DNA from: Glossina fuscipes
Lineage: Eukaryota > Arthropoda > Insecta > Diptera > Glossinidae
Reading direction: 5' to 3'
DNA: 64,000 nucleotides
Assembly: GCF_014805625.2 (NCBI RefSeq)
Contig: NW_023998414.1
Coordinates: 36,788,427-36,852,426, forward strand
A model generated the notes under the pieces. The model did not search any database. It was not told where the DNA came from and saw nothing but the letters and a program-made list of their open reading frames with translations. Every line of letters starts with the position of its first letter. Position 1 is the first letter of the stretch. Of this stretch, positions 50,234-63,400 are shown one piece after another. Both the position numbers and the translations under genes were made by a program.

Positions 50234-51331
50234 TCTAACCGAAAGTCTTATATAGAACCCATAATGCTTTTACATTAACCAAGCCACACATGCACACACA
50301 CACACAGGCAAATACATATACACCCATACACACATATATTTTTATATGGTATACATGTATATGTATAGCACACCTTCTCAATTCGAACTAAAACACCCTT
50401 AAACTTAAGCAAGTGATTGAATATGTCTGACTAGAATTTAAGGTAAACAGATTGAATTGTTTCGAGGACTGCGTATGACTGGTGGTTAGCTATGAGTATA
50501 CACTTGCTTAATAAATGTATTTCGATAACGCATGCACTGCACCCTTAATTTGTTGTTTTCACTCTCACTTACACGCTAACTTTTCGTTTCATTTTTTTTT
50601 TTATTTAATTATTTATTTATTTATTTATTTGTCTGTTTTTCCCACTAACAGACTATGCCGAAAATATATATATGTATGCATTTTAATTCTGTTAAATAAT
50701 TGCAAGTTTTAATTACATGACTTCTTATGATCTGTCTATATCTCAATTCAAAAATGAATGCATTTATCTTGAATGACTTATCATTCTTACAAGTGATTTC
50801 TGCGCAATTACGGATCAAAATAAATGGATGGAAACGGATGATTAGACATTTAGAAAAAAAAAAAACAAAAAAAAAAAAAAACCATGTAAATTCTCTTCAC
50901 CATACATTACTTGTACTATGAAAATGAATCGAGAGATCAATCTGTGTTGACTTAAACGCAAGCAAGTCAAAACGCAATGTTAATACAGATCTAAATCTGG
51001 AACGTTTACATTGAAAGGCACTTTGAATTTTTTGTCTACGATTTTTGTTTTTTTTTTGTAAAACATACACCCATCGAATCGAAGCTGAGTATAGGCACCT
51101 TCTTCGTTAATATTTGTTTAAATTTTTCTTGCAATGGTTTGGTATCAAATTTTCAATTTATTCGGAACCTTCTCTTTTCTCATTTTCTCATTTGGTATTC
51201 ATTCTTTTCAGTTGTATATTTATATACATATGTCCGTACGTTTGCGCTGATACGTTCGTCTTTAATTAGAGAAAGAGAAAAAGGGAAAGAGAAAGAGAAA
51301 GAGTGAAAGAGAAATCTTTTTCTCTAACAAT

Positions 51332-51336
<5 letters not shown>
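46798..51336. other. AT-rich DNA, no gene seen
   Basis: Probable 5' intron of ewg. A 152-codon minus-strand frame at 46989-47447 has no recognisable domain and is probably chance or repeat-derived. The region also holds fragments with GTCCGTCCGTCTGTCC (47460), poly(A) near 48190 and 49361-49390, (CA)n near 49598-49630 and (AT)n near 50195-50226. Confidence 0.45.

Positions 51337-51402
<66 letters not shown>
51337..51402 (+). repeat. (TA)n microsatellite
   Basis: About 65 bp of pure TA repeat, flanked by GAAAGAGAAA-type purine repeats and by ACATATATG blocks. Tyr-Ile open frames across it are artefacts. Confidence 0.95.
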
Positions 51403-51405
<3 letters not shown>

Positions 51406-51729
51406 TTGAAGAATATATACATATATGCTTGGAAGAGTATCTACACATACATATACACATACATATGTATATATAGTTAGTTTAGGGTCCGGGTCATACA
51501 ATAATTACGTATACATATTTTTATTTTATAAATTCATTATGATTTGTTTGCTTTTAAATAAATTGTTTTCATAGGAAAATCTATGCTAATCTAAATACTT
51601 TTCTCTAATCATTTTGAAAACTCATTTAAGATTCAATAATTTTAATATAATCGTGCAAACCAAAATAAAAGAAAAAAAAAGTCCAATCATATTGCAACGA
51701 ATTCTAGATACCTGCAACGCACTATAATT

Positions 51730-52550
51730 ATTATTATGCCCTACACCATTTGTCGTACAGAGTATATTGAGTTTGCGCGAACGTGTCTAATACTAAAAAT
51801 GGCTTAAGATAGACTCCCTTAGATCGGTTTGTCTGTCCGTTTGATCTTTGTTCATATATTTTTTTGTATTGAACGTACAGATCGTTACAGATACACTGAC
51901 TTGCTTTGACCCAAGAACGAACATTATAGAAAATAGTTCAGATCGATTCATTTTTTCGACAAAACTCGACAAAAAAATCAACAATTTTCAAGATGGCGGG
52001 GTAATGGTATTGCATACCGTCATTCTAAATTCGCATAAAAACCTAATTGGTAAGGGGAATTTTTTTAAACGCCCTTTCATAAAATCGTTCCTACGAAAAC
52101 TAAATCTTTATATCGTAAGAATGCCAAATTTTCAATATTTGATGGTGAAAGTTGGCCCAAATTGGCTGAAAACTGACAAAGAAATCAACCTTACCGAATT
52201 TCGACCACATACGCCTATTTTTTGGATATCACAAATACAAAAATTTTTAGGTCTAAGAAAATTGGCTTATTGGACAATAGGAATTATCATGAAAATCAAT
52301 TACGAAAGCCTAACTATTAGTTTTTTATACCGAAAACTGAAAAATAGTACGATTTTTGAGAGGTAAATTAAGTTATATAAGATTCTGGCCAGCCTCCAAT
52401 ATGTGGGCTTTCATTAAAAGTATCCCTTTGCTTGAAAATGATGTGTAATTATTGGTGTAATGTGACTGAGTAATTGAGTGAGACGAAGCGGTGTAGGATA
52501 TTTAATGGCCGGCCGGCCTTGCCCCGACTATAATCTTTTTTCTTGTTTTT
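51730..52550 (+). repeat. dispersed repeat family A, most complete copy
   Basis: Left end ATGCCCTACACCATTTGTCG, GTACAGAGTATATTGAGTTT. Right end GCGGTGTAGGATATTTAATG then GCCGGCCTTGCCCCGACTAT and TCTTGTTTTT. CCTACACC near the left end and GGTGTAGG near the right form a short inverted repeat, and a hairpin-forming GGCCGGCCGGCC sits beside the right end. A 172-codon frame inside shows no domain. Reference copy for the family, about 0.8 kb. Confidence 0.75.
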
Positions 52551-55500
52551 AATTTAGGTTCAAGGTTAGGTTAATTTAGGTTCAGCCCAGTTAATATTTC
52601 ATTGCATTCGATGAGCCCTTCGGCGGAGAGATCGCATCACGCTTATTTGTAAAATTTCTCTTTATATGAACGTAAACGGCGAGTTTCAATTTTTTATATG
52701 TACTTTTGCGACCGTAGAAGCTCCAACGTACAGACAGAGAGGTGGGCAAAGCGAATCGGAATTGCATGCTAATCGTCATGAAGTCTTCGATGTTCATTTT
52801 TGAGTTTTACGACAAAAAAAATTTGCAAAGCCATACCTTTGCCTCCATACTTCAACAATTGATTTAAAAAAGTCTGACCTTTTTTAAATGGATTACTTGC
52901 ATAGCTGGTGAATCGATCAAGATATTACATAAAATTTCTGATTAATATTTAATTTTTTTAAATTTCGTCAATTCCAATAACAAACACAGGACGCCGTTTG
53001 GATATATGGAGAGAAGTGCACTGTTATCAGAAGCTGACCAATACTACATTTATTTTATTGAATTAGTAAAGTGGCATTTGTAATGTAAAATTTATATGTA
53101 TACTGTTAGGAGTTCTAAAAATGGATTTTAAATACAATTTGTTTCTATTTTTTCATCTTTCTTTCTATTACAAATGACTTATTCATCTGCTCATGTGCGC
53201 CCCACAACACTTGTCTTTATTATTCATAATAATAGTGGGCTTTGAAAAATACAATAAAATAAAACATTAACTTATGTTGCTTAGTTTAAAAATCTCTCCC
53301 ACTGTGTTTTCATAATAGGCGATAAACTACAATCATTTCATTTTGAAGACAACAGATAACACACACGTGAAAACAAAATGAAAATAAGGAGCTTCCAACA
53401 TGCGATTGCACAAGTCTAGACGTTGCCATTGATGTTTTATATGAAGTACAGACACTTTCATCTAATACTGTTTGATTGATTCCTGGTCGTGGATCCAGTC
53501 GAATTGTCGCTGCCATCGAGAGATGAGACTAAGCATTGAAATTGGATGAGTCAGTAAATTCATTCAGTTGTCTGCATAAAGGACAGATTTCGCACCGTAG
53601 TTTTTAGCTGTCGATCTCATAATGGAATATAATTGACATCACATGACGATTTCATATTGCGTTCGCCATCTTAAAAGAATTAAATTTCGTTGTCCACAAA
53701 CAATTGATACAGGAAGCTTACTTAGTCAATCCCTTAAGTAGGGATATAATATTTTCCGACCACATTAACTATTTCTGAACATTCAACTACAATTCAATTT
53801 GCAACATGAGTGTTTCTTAATAAAACTTTTTTAATACATCCATACCTGGAACCTAGCCGGGTCGAAAGATATCTGTTAATGTATATTTGTGTGTGTAATG
53901 TATTTTTTTGGTTTTTTTATTTATTTCAGGACGATATACTTACTGGGAAAATACAAAAAATACGCCTTTGTATGACGAGTAATTTTTTTTTAAAAGATTA
54001 ATTGGTCAGAACCCGTTCCTTACATCATGCTGCTCTAATAGTGATAATGGATTTGCGGGCACAATATGCAAATGTCCAGAATAGTTGGCTCGATGTTGTA
54101 TGGTTGTAAAATCATTTAAAAAATAAAAAAATCCGGGATGTATCTAACATGACCATAAGAGATAAGGAGATAATTCTTCAAACTTGAACTTCAAGGTTGA
54201 ACAAGGTTGAAAGTCGGAATTGAAGGTAAACAATTTAAATCTGAAAATCGAAATCTCTGCGAAAAATGAATGAAAAGATTAGCAATCGCATTACAAGTAC
54301 AAGATTATACTAAGCATACTCTAGGGAAATATAGTTGAATAAACCAAAATCAATAGAATACACTTGTGTTGTGCATTCTTCAAAAGTTTTTAAGCGAACA
54401 AAGTTAAAAGAAGTCACGCATGTTCAATAGACTATTTAGGGGTTAATGACTTCAAATGAGCTGTACGTATGCGTGCCTTTCCTACACAATTTATACCACT
54501 AATCTGAAACCACCACCACCACCACCACCACCACCATTACCATCACCATCACCATCACCATCACCACCACTGCACAACCGACTGTGAACATGTAGTCTTT
54601 TCATAATAAAGGGAAATATAATTCTATAGAACGTATTGGATTTCCAATTAGAATATTTTTTTGTATTTTCGGTAAAATTATAGATTCTCTGTTTGTATAT
54701 ATTGTGTGTACATATGCATACATATGTATTGTGCGGAGAGAAAATGAAGCCAACCCTTCTTCTTATATACATTATACTTTTTAATGGTTTCAAAATATTC
54801 GCCTTACATACGGATTCATCGATAATATGGTACATGCTTGAGGCTTTTTTCCAGTTAAAAATTCTTGCATTTACACGGATAAGCGTAAATTACTGGAAAA
54901 AATGTTTAAACAATGAAAAGATTGAAATCATTTCGAGAGATGGTATAGAGGACGACATTATATCAGATCTTCTTTAACTTGGGCAAGGAAAACAAACATC
55001 TTTAAATTTTAATAATAAAATTATAATTGGAATTACAATTCCCTTAGCGTGCATACGCTGAAAAAGTTATATGAACGTTTAAGCCGACTGACTGTTCACA
55101 CAAAGAATGTTTATTGAAACTTAAAACTTTTTCTTTTGCTTTTTCATATGGACCCATTTGTCAGGGGATGCCACAATCCAATCACAACTTTGTGGATATC
55201 TGAATATCAAAAAACTCTCTATAAATAATCTCTGCATAAAATTTTTGTTTTATGTCCAATTTTTACTTTAGCTAGTAGTCAATTGGGGACATTTCTTATG
55301 CAGTGTTGTCACAAAGCTTCGTTACTATAGGATATCTCATGGTCTTAAGAACTTCTGCAACTTAATCCGTTTTGAAGATCCCTTCATTTTATCAAAACTG
55401 CTCCAGTCCAGTTGATTTAAAAAAAAAATATGGCTAACATACATATTCAATGCATTTTTGTTTTGTTTTTTCTTTTTTATAATAACCTTTTCACGTTTAT

Positions 55501-55842
55501 ACTTCATAGGTTTTTGTTCAATCAGATGATGAGTATTTATCGGAAAACAGAGTTCATGATATGGTATAGTGAAGACATATGTTTATTGAAATTGATGGAA
55601 ATGAATTTAGATATCTGTAAAACATCCACGCAGGATGAACTATTCTATGAGAAGAGAGCTTTATGCCCATACAGAGTGCATCCCAAGAGCTTTCATCAAC
55701 GCAACCGCGTGCAAACCGCGTTCACATGATTATCATGCAAATTCGATAGAGTGATGCTCCAATTCACTAATGTTACGTATTTTTGCATTTGTACATGTGC
55801 ACATAAGACACATCCGACATATATGTATCCTAATGTGTACCA

Positions 55843-55875
<33 letters not shown>

Positions 55876-57791
55876 TTGTAATTGGAAGAGAGGAGGTAGG
55901 TACCTACCACAAAGCCGACCTGTTTTGGAAAATCATACCTAATCAAAGTCAACTTTCAAAATCGAGTTATAAGCTCACTCCGGTGAAAAAGCTGGCAAAG
56001 AATGCCATTAATTGAGATTAGAAAGAAATGCGATGCATCAGATCGCAAAACAATGACACGCTTTACGATAATAATTCATAAACAATGAAATGAAGAGGAA
56101 AAACAAACCACACCGCGACACATGCACTGAATTCAGCGCATTTGGATCGATAGTGCCGGTATTTTTTATTTAAATAAAAGAACTTAAATTTGATATTTAC
56201 AAATTATCTGACAGGGGAACAAGTTAAACGTTACACTCAATATAAACACATCTCATATTTCTTTCATATAATAACAATTCTCCTTATTCTGAGTTATAAA
56301 TATTGAACAGTATAACAATACTGTACAACATAGGCATGAATCATTACGCGCGGGGATTATAAGCGTCCCAAGACTACCTAATTAAGCGTTCCGTTGGTTG
56401 GGAAAATACGGATAAATTACATGTTGTTTAGAATTCATCATCATTAGGACAATAATATTAATATTATTCATGTTACTGTATCCGTATAGCCTTCAGCTGA
56501 AGTTAAAGTATTCGGTTTAGTAAACAATTGATTACATTCGAAGACGGGTACGTCCACATTTTTTTTTTTTTTTTTTTTTTGTCATGTTTCAATCCATATT
56601 TAGTTTACAGCTAGTATTTGCGTTAAATGGTGTAGACGCCCACCAAAACGTTTTTGTAAAATGTAAACAAAACACTTGCGCTACATAGTATTAACAAGAA
56701 AAAAAAAAAAAAAAGAAAGAAAAGAAACAAACCAGACAAGTGAGCGCTGTATTAGTCTATGACCGTCATCTAAAGCCGACAACAGCGCGAAAGCAGAAAT
56801 TATAATAACAAGAACAACAGCGGTCGTATAACACATGCAAAATAATAATGAAATGAATTGACGGAGTGAACTCCCGCATTGAGCATGCATGATTTCGAGA
56901 CATTCGCAATGACTGTGTGCGGTAATAGCGCCGGAAGAGTCGCGCATCAACAATAATTTGTGTCATCCATTCACACATTCAGTTAAGCTAACAATCTTTG
57001 TGGTTATTTATTACAACCAGAGTCAGTAAAATAGCGACAATCGCGGTAATAGTGACAAGCAATCAAAGAAACTAACATATACTATTGCTTATCGAAAGAT
57101 GTCGCGACTGACGGTCGAATCTTTAAAGCAACAATCACAAAATAAACGGCAATCAATAATAATTCGATTTGTTATCTAATAAAACAAATTTCAATTGAGA
57201 TATTTTGCAAATAAAAAAAAAAAGAAGGAAATTCAAAAAAATATTAAAAAAAAAAAACAAGAGAAAATGCTAAAAAACGAAGTAAACAATTACACAATTC
57301 ACACACAAGCACGCACTAACGAAAATTAAATCAGCTTATATCAGCTTTAATAGGATAATCATTGGCAACTATGTATTTCAATAATAAATATACAATATAT
57401 AAGAGGAACGAGCGCTCCAAATCACCCCATTCTGCAGGCAAATAATCCATCGCCGCACACACTCGTACACAATTAATAGATACACACTAAAATCTTTCGA
57501 TTTTCCAAACAACGAATATGAAGTAAAGGTAACAGACTGAAAATTTACATATTGACCAATTGGCAATGATCATAGAATGCTCTAATTGAACGAGTTCACA
57601 CGAGAGTTTCGATAATAAACTAAAAAACTAATGGGATGCTTTGTAACAGACATGCATTTCGCATTAAAAGAAAAATAATTTCAATGCTCTTTTCTTTTTT
57701 TTTTTCAATGCACATAAAACTTGCAATTCTTTCAGGGAGCAAGCAGGCCCAGTTCAATTCCCGTCTGTCACGTCTGCGTGCGGGTACGCAC
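52551..57791. other. AT-rich DNA, no gene seen
   Basis: Includes a CACCAC/CATCAC array at 54511-54570, poly(A) at 55843-55872, poly(T) at 56560-56580 and a less AT-rich, non-repetitive block at 56850-57120. The last, near the presumed ewg promoter, could be regulatory, but no specific site is clear. Short open frames over the CAC array and poly(A) are artefacts. Confidence 0.45.
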
Positions 57792-58013
57792 CTGCGTGTA
57801 AATTTTGTTGACAATTTATTTCTTATTACACAAAACTCTGCGAATTTCGGTCACTGCACTCACATTGTACGCGTTTAATTAATTTTATTTTAATAAATTA
57901 TTCACAAATACCGCTGAGAAAAAAATTGCATTTTCACGCAAAATGAAAATTTCTCGTTTACAGCGAACAGCACGACGATGGAAGACGACGATTGGGGTTG
58001 ATGAGTTTTTATA
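57792..58013 (-). promoter_or_regulatory. candidate promoter and 5' untranslated exon (possibly ewg)
   Basis: On the minus strand CTATAAAAAC (TATA-like, 58006-58013) is followed by a mixed-composition stretch of about 190 bp without long runs. It ends in a consensus donor, ACGCAG|GTGCGT, at 57792/57791. Initiation would be expected near 57982. The orientation and the absence of another minus-strand start make ewg the simplest owner, with a 13-kb first intron. This is inference. Confidence 0.35.
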
Positions 58014-58872
58014 GAAAAACATTTCTTTCCACTTTGTTCTTTATTCGAGGGGGGTTGAGGTTGATTTCTCAACAATGTTGCCAGAAAACATAATTTTTCT
58101 TGACACATTCTTTTTATCAATTCTCTTTTAATTCATTTTAGACGTTAGAAAAGATAGACAAACATTTATGTGTTTATAAATTCATTTGCCCTTAGACTAT
58201 TTAAAGTCTGGATTAATATTTAAATAAAAGAATGAAGAAGGAGATGAAAATAAAACTGTTTTTAACCATAATTTACAAAAGAGATCTTTCTACAAACATT
58301 CATTAATAAAATTATATCTCTTGTTATCAAACTTCAATTTGATTTGAACAAAAGAAACAAGATTATTAGTTTCTATGAATTTGACAACTGTCAGCTATGT
58401 GATTATTATGAAAGGATCCTAACTATGAGCTTGAATGTGCATCACTTTAAAGAAATATATTTTTATCAACAAAAAATAATATAAAATTTTATTTCAATTT
58501 TTGAAAGGATCCGGTAACATTGTGGTAAGAAAAACTAAATAAAAGCATGGATATTACAGTAAAGTAATTTTTTGTGCGTATTTGCGCATAGCAGAAAAAG
58601 TCATCGCACGAAAATTAAAACATTATTTTGTGATTATCAAAATTAACAAGTAAAGTTTTCCCAAACTTTGTAAAAATATCGCCAAATGGAAGCAAAGATA
58701 ACATATATAAAAAATGATTCACTGTTTTCAGTTTATTGCAGCTTCACAGTTTGCACGTCTTGAGATAATATCTATTCAAAGTAGCAAAATATAAAGTAAA
58801 ATGCAGAAAATTTGCCTTAATATAAAGTGTACTGCAAAATCACTTATATTTCTAAACTGTTCACATTTTTAG

Positions 58873-59842
58873 GTTAAACTGAAATATGAAGAAGCTTCTA
58901 TTTATGGCTGGTAAGCATCATATAAAAAAACGCGCGGGTTTTATAAATGAATGCTTCAAATTGATCGGACATTTTGGTATAATATGTAGGCCAAACAAGC
59001 ATTTGGTCATGCCGTTTTCTGCCATACTTTTGTTATTCTACTATACTATTTAGAAATTGAGGAATTGTTTAAAAATTAATCACAATCATAAAAAAGTGAA
59101 AATCGAAGCGCTTATCCTTTAAGTTCAACTTGTTGGTGAATTTATTCCATTCTATCGGGAGTTCGGCACGAATAAGTCTTCTTTACATTGATTACGTTTA
59201 GTGAATAGTACGAAATGTTACAACCTTGATTTTTCGATAGGCAGATTTGGTTCTAGCGAATATTTGGATAGCGCATTTCCAAAAATACATGATCGAATGT
59301 TATGGAGGAAAATTTGAAAAAATTATCATCGTTTTCCGAGATATATTCTTTATCGATCAAGAAATGTTTATGCCAAGAAATGTGTCAACTTCCTATCTCC
59401 ATTTTTTCGACTATGACGATTTACAAAATTTTCCCGTCAAATTGACGTAAGTCTAGTGTTGATCAGACATTGATCCACAAATATATATAATTTTTTTCTC
59501 TGGCATAATCTACAATCTTCACATTATGCTTTATTGCTGAAATCTATAATAATTACAGATATATAGTAAAATTTTGATAGATACGCTACTTTGTATCAAA
59601 AAATATAAAGGGAACCACACACTAACCAAACCATTCGAAAAGGGTCATAAAACTTGGAACCAGCGGCACCGAACAACGAAAAAAGGGTGATGCTGTCATT
59701 CTGTACACAACATCATATACAAAGTCGTTACTGCATATAAATTTTCTGAATAGGCTGCCATAACGAATGTGAAAACTCAGGTATTAAAGCAGAATAATAA
59801 AACGCCATTTTAACTTTTTTTAGGGCCATTGACAACTACTAA
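58873..59842 (+). CDS. candidate small three-exon gene, unknown function
   Basis: An acceptor-like CACATTTTTAG|G precedes a start at 58886. Exon 58886-58910 encodes MKKLLFMA and ends at G|GTAAGC. An exon at 59245-59446 runs in frame and ends at a consensus GAC|GTAAGT. TTTTTTTAG|GGCC at 59823 opens a last piece ending TAA at 59842. The joined frame is 81 residues (...IIIVFRDIFFIDQEMFMPRN...FPVKLTAIDNY). Evidence is only the coherent set of splice signals and frame; no family is recognised. Chance is a real alternative in AT-rich DNA. Confidence 0.25.
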
Positions 59843-62839
59843 AAACTACTTGATGCAGATGCAGTAGATTCGCCGCTTTGCAGAACAGAATTACATTGAA
59901 TATAACAGTTATAACAGGAGCAATCCTTAGCTACGTGATGCAAAATTCGACCTGAATAACCGATACAAGTAAAGAGTAGGACAAAACGTCAAAGTCCATA
60001 ACATATATGCAGCTATAAGCAGGGAAATATTCACTGTCCCAATGCCTGAAGCCGTCGTCTTATCTCGTCAGATCATTTTACGCGTTTTATCAAATACATG
60101 TAAACATAGATTTAATTACGACTACGTCTCTTCATTACTATTATAAAAACAGTCGATTTACTCCATTACATGTCAATTTTTTAAAGATTAGAAATAAAAT
60201 GAAAGCAAAAAAAATTGGGGATATATTATTACTCACTCTTATCAGCCATATTCACTCGAAATAAAGAGACGCGCAGAAATACATATGTGCGGGACATGCG
60301 GGAGGTTTGACGCTTAAGGGTTTTAAAATTGAATTAAATTGGATCAAAATATTTACAAATCCGTATTATTACTATCTACGTCCAGGTTGACCTCATCAGG
60401 TTGGTCGGCCGACCGACTTGTCGACGCCCTTCAGACTCCAGAATCGTTAAAAAATTAAAATTGAAAGCTATAATCTTAACCTAGATCTATGTAGTACGTT
60501 TGAAATCAAGTGCAAGTTACTACACAAGAGCAACTTAAAACTTTTAAGACAACTGTAGACCGAATCAACTCGGTTTTTTTCTCGTTCACATATTTCTACG
60601 TACGAAGAATTATGTAAAATAAACATTCCATTTTGTATTGAACATTTACTAAAATTGTATTTATTATTACATAGCAAAAGTAAAAAAAAAACTTTTAGTT
60701 AAAATTAAATTAACGGTTATGTAGTATTTCAATATAAGTAATCACAACTAAGCCAAACCAGTAGTGAAAACGCGATAAAGGTAAAAGCTTTCATGCAAAA
60801 ATACTGGTATAACCGACACAAGTAAAGTTTAACGGCATTGCAAGTAATCGGCTACGATCCAATACTACGAATGATAGAAGTAAATGTCAAAAATGAAGGA
60901 CGTTATCACGATATTTAAAGATTCTCTTCTCTCATACCTGGCATAAACCCGTCTTAGTGTATTCTCGGCCGATAATAGTAAGAACGCGTAGGTGCAGATT
61001 ATCTAAGAAGAGAGAATGAATATTTTTTTTATTTTTTTTTTCTCCGTAAAAATAGTTGAATTGGAAATTTGTTCTGAAATGATTTCCATCATAAAAAATG
61101 TTAAGAGAAACTTTGCTTCTAAAATCTAATTTATCACTGCTTTATAGACCTTTAGAATTTTACGTGATTTTTTCAATAAAAAAAAAAAAAAAAAACGGGC
61201 ACAAACGCTCCAGCATGCCAAACTAATTGTAGACCTTTTTCTTTTAATCTCATTTCCAATTTACTTTCTTTGTTTTAAGTAAGTTAACTCACCTTGTTTA
61301 TTTTCAAAATTTTAATGAAATCATACGATTTCAATCAGAATTTTGCGTCAGGTTTTACAGGTGTTACGCTTTCGTTGGAGAAAACATAAACAACTTGAGC
61401 ATGTAACTCAAAAGGAAGTTAAAATGGAAAAAAATTCATAACATCAAGGCTTATGCACGGAAATTCCAATAAGTTAGACAAAATTAGAAAGTCACAAGGC
61501 TTTTATTTTCTATATATTTTTAAGTTTATATTTTCCTGCTTTTTTACTTTTTGCACAAACTCCTTACAATTTCTCATTTTTTTTCTTTTAATTTTCCTTA
61601 AAACAAAAATGTTATTTTGATGAACGTACGAGGAGATTTGTTTGATTAATTACACCATATCCGGGTCTTTTTTGAGTTTACACCATAGCATGGTCTTGTT
61701 GTTATTGTAAAATACTTAACAACGACAACTGATGCTGATGCTCTCAACTACTCACCACTTCATAAGGATTGAGGTTGATTCTTGTTGGTCATCCCCCCAA
61801 TACGTCATTTGAAGTACACGCTGCCATAGCCTTGGCTCCGACTGACTACTGTATTTTTTAGGAATTCTTTCACGTATAGTTAGATACTATTTAAATCATA
61901 TTTCTTAATTTAATAAAGTCATTTAAAATGTTAAAAATAAAGTGTGTTACTTCTTTTTTCCAAAAACAATCGAATTGAAAAGCCTAACAAACAAATGCTA
62001 TTGTGTCTCTGAATTTGGAGCAAAACGGTACAAATTTTCCAGTTTACAAGTGTTATATATATATTATTTTACACTTTCTTCGAAGTAGTGTTATATCAAC
62101 GTTGTTACATTTTGCAAAGCTATACGAAAAAATACAATGTTGCTAGCCATGTGTTTAATTTGTTTAGAATCATTTCATTTTCATTCTGTTTGTTTTTTAA
62201 AATTTGTTTTATATCCACTTAGTTCCGCTACGTCTTTTTTCGGGATAAAAGCTTTTAACATATGTTGATATTTGCTTCTGCCGTTTTGTCTTATTAGTTT
62301 CACATATAGACTACAAATTTTATATTTACGTAAATATTGTATTGTGCACCTTGCGTATATGAATGTTCACTGAAACTTTTAAATGTAAGTAGTGTCCCCG
62401 TGCACTGTTTGCAGCTCATATAGGATTTGATTTTTATTTCAAATATCATCAATGTAAAAGAATGAATGCGAAAGAGAAGATATTGAGTAAGACCATTATT
62501 TTTAAACTCATGATGCCGGCGAAGATTTTTTTAACAAATTTTGAAAAATTTCATGAAACTGCAAGTATTGAAGATCATGTTCATAAAAATTTAATCCGGT
62601 CGCCCATTTCAGCAAAAAATGTAGACATTTTCTCATGCTCATATAAGTATTCATATAAGTATTCTACACCACGAATGGATTTAAATATAATGGATGGCAA
62701 ACGAAAATCCGTATCTCTTTTTTATGATTACAAAGGCAAGTATTTGTGGTAACGAATACAATATTTTTGCTTCTTTTAAGTTGCTTTTCCATGATATTAT
62801 AGGGAATCTGCGATGCAAACTATACTTTTTCAGCTTTAG
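59843..62839. other. AT-rich DNA, no firm gene
   Basis: No domain-bearing frame. Consensus-like minus-strand donors at 60236 (after MADK at 60237-60249) and near 61294 (AACAAG|GTGAGT) hint at exons of an unseen minus-strand gene, but no partner exon was recognised. A 96-codon + frame at 62462-62752 is unremarkable. Confidence 0.4.
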
Positions 62840-62970
62840 GCATCAGAGCTTATAGTTCACAAAGTGATGTTGGAACATTGCCTTAAAAGTGGTGGAGATG
62901 TTCTGCGGGAATTCCCAGTTTGGGCAACGAGTATTGTGCGATAAACGTAGATGGTTCCTAACCAACAACT

Positions 62971-63132
62971 CTATTTCTCATCATCTTCATCACCGTAATC
63001 TGCTCAACATTTATGAAACCACCGGTGACTTTTAGTTGCTTTTATTAGTTGCTCGATTATTGGCAAGTTAATGTCTCCATAATTTGGAGAATCACTTTCG
63101 GGTTGAAAAATCACCTTCATTGCTTCTGTCAT
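62971..63132 (-). CDS. candidate short minus-strand ORF, interrupted by TGA
   Basis: From ATG at 63132 the frame gives 42 residues of balanced composition (MTEAMKVIFQPESDSPNYGD, INLPIIEQLIKATK). A TGA at 63004-63006 follows, then ten more codons, ADYGDEDDEK, and TAG. The acidic end after the stop looks like a genuine protein C-terminus. Shifting one frame at the TGA-proximal part also keeps it open. It may be a decayed gene, an exon with a missed intron, or read-through. A DRE-like palindrome lies about 270 bp upstream. Not recognised as any family. Confidence 0.25.
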
Positions 63133-63400
63133 TGTGTACAAAATACACCAGACATTTCAAATCACTTTAAATAATAAGATTTAAATTAGTATAAAATAAA
63201 AATAAATGAGATAAATAATTTTTAAATTTAAAATAAACCATCTTCGTTTCTTCTTCCGTGTTTTTTTCTTTTTATTTGTCAACAAATAAGACCATATGAT
63301 TTGCTAATTCCCACAAAGCCGTGTAAAAACACGGCAAAGTTTAAGTGTCATAACAAAGATAGAAATAACGCATCGTTGTGCTTAGGTTAGGTTTAAAAAA

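Noticed and set aside
51262..51501. Tyr-Ile repeat ORFs
   Set aside because: Translations of the (TA)n array.
51848..52366. 172-codon + strand ORF
   Set aside because: Lies wholly inside the most complete family A repeat; the frame is broken in the other copies.
54491..54835. 114-codon minus-strand ORF with Gly/Asp tail
   Set aside because: The Gly and Asp-Gly runs come from the CACCAC/CATCAC array; the rest has no family features.
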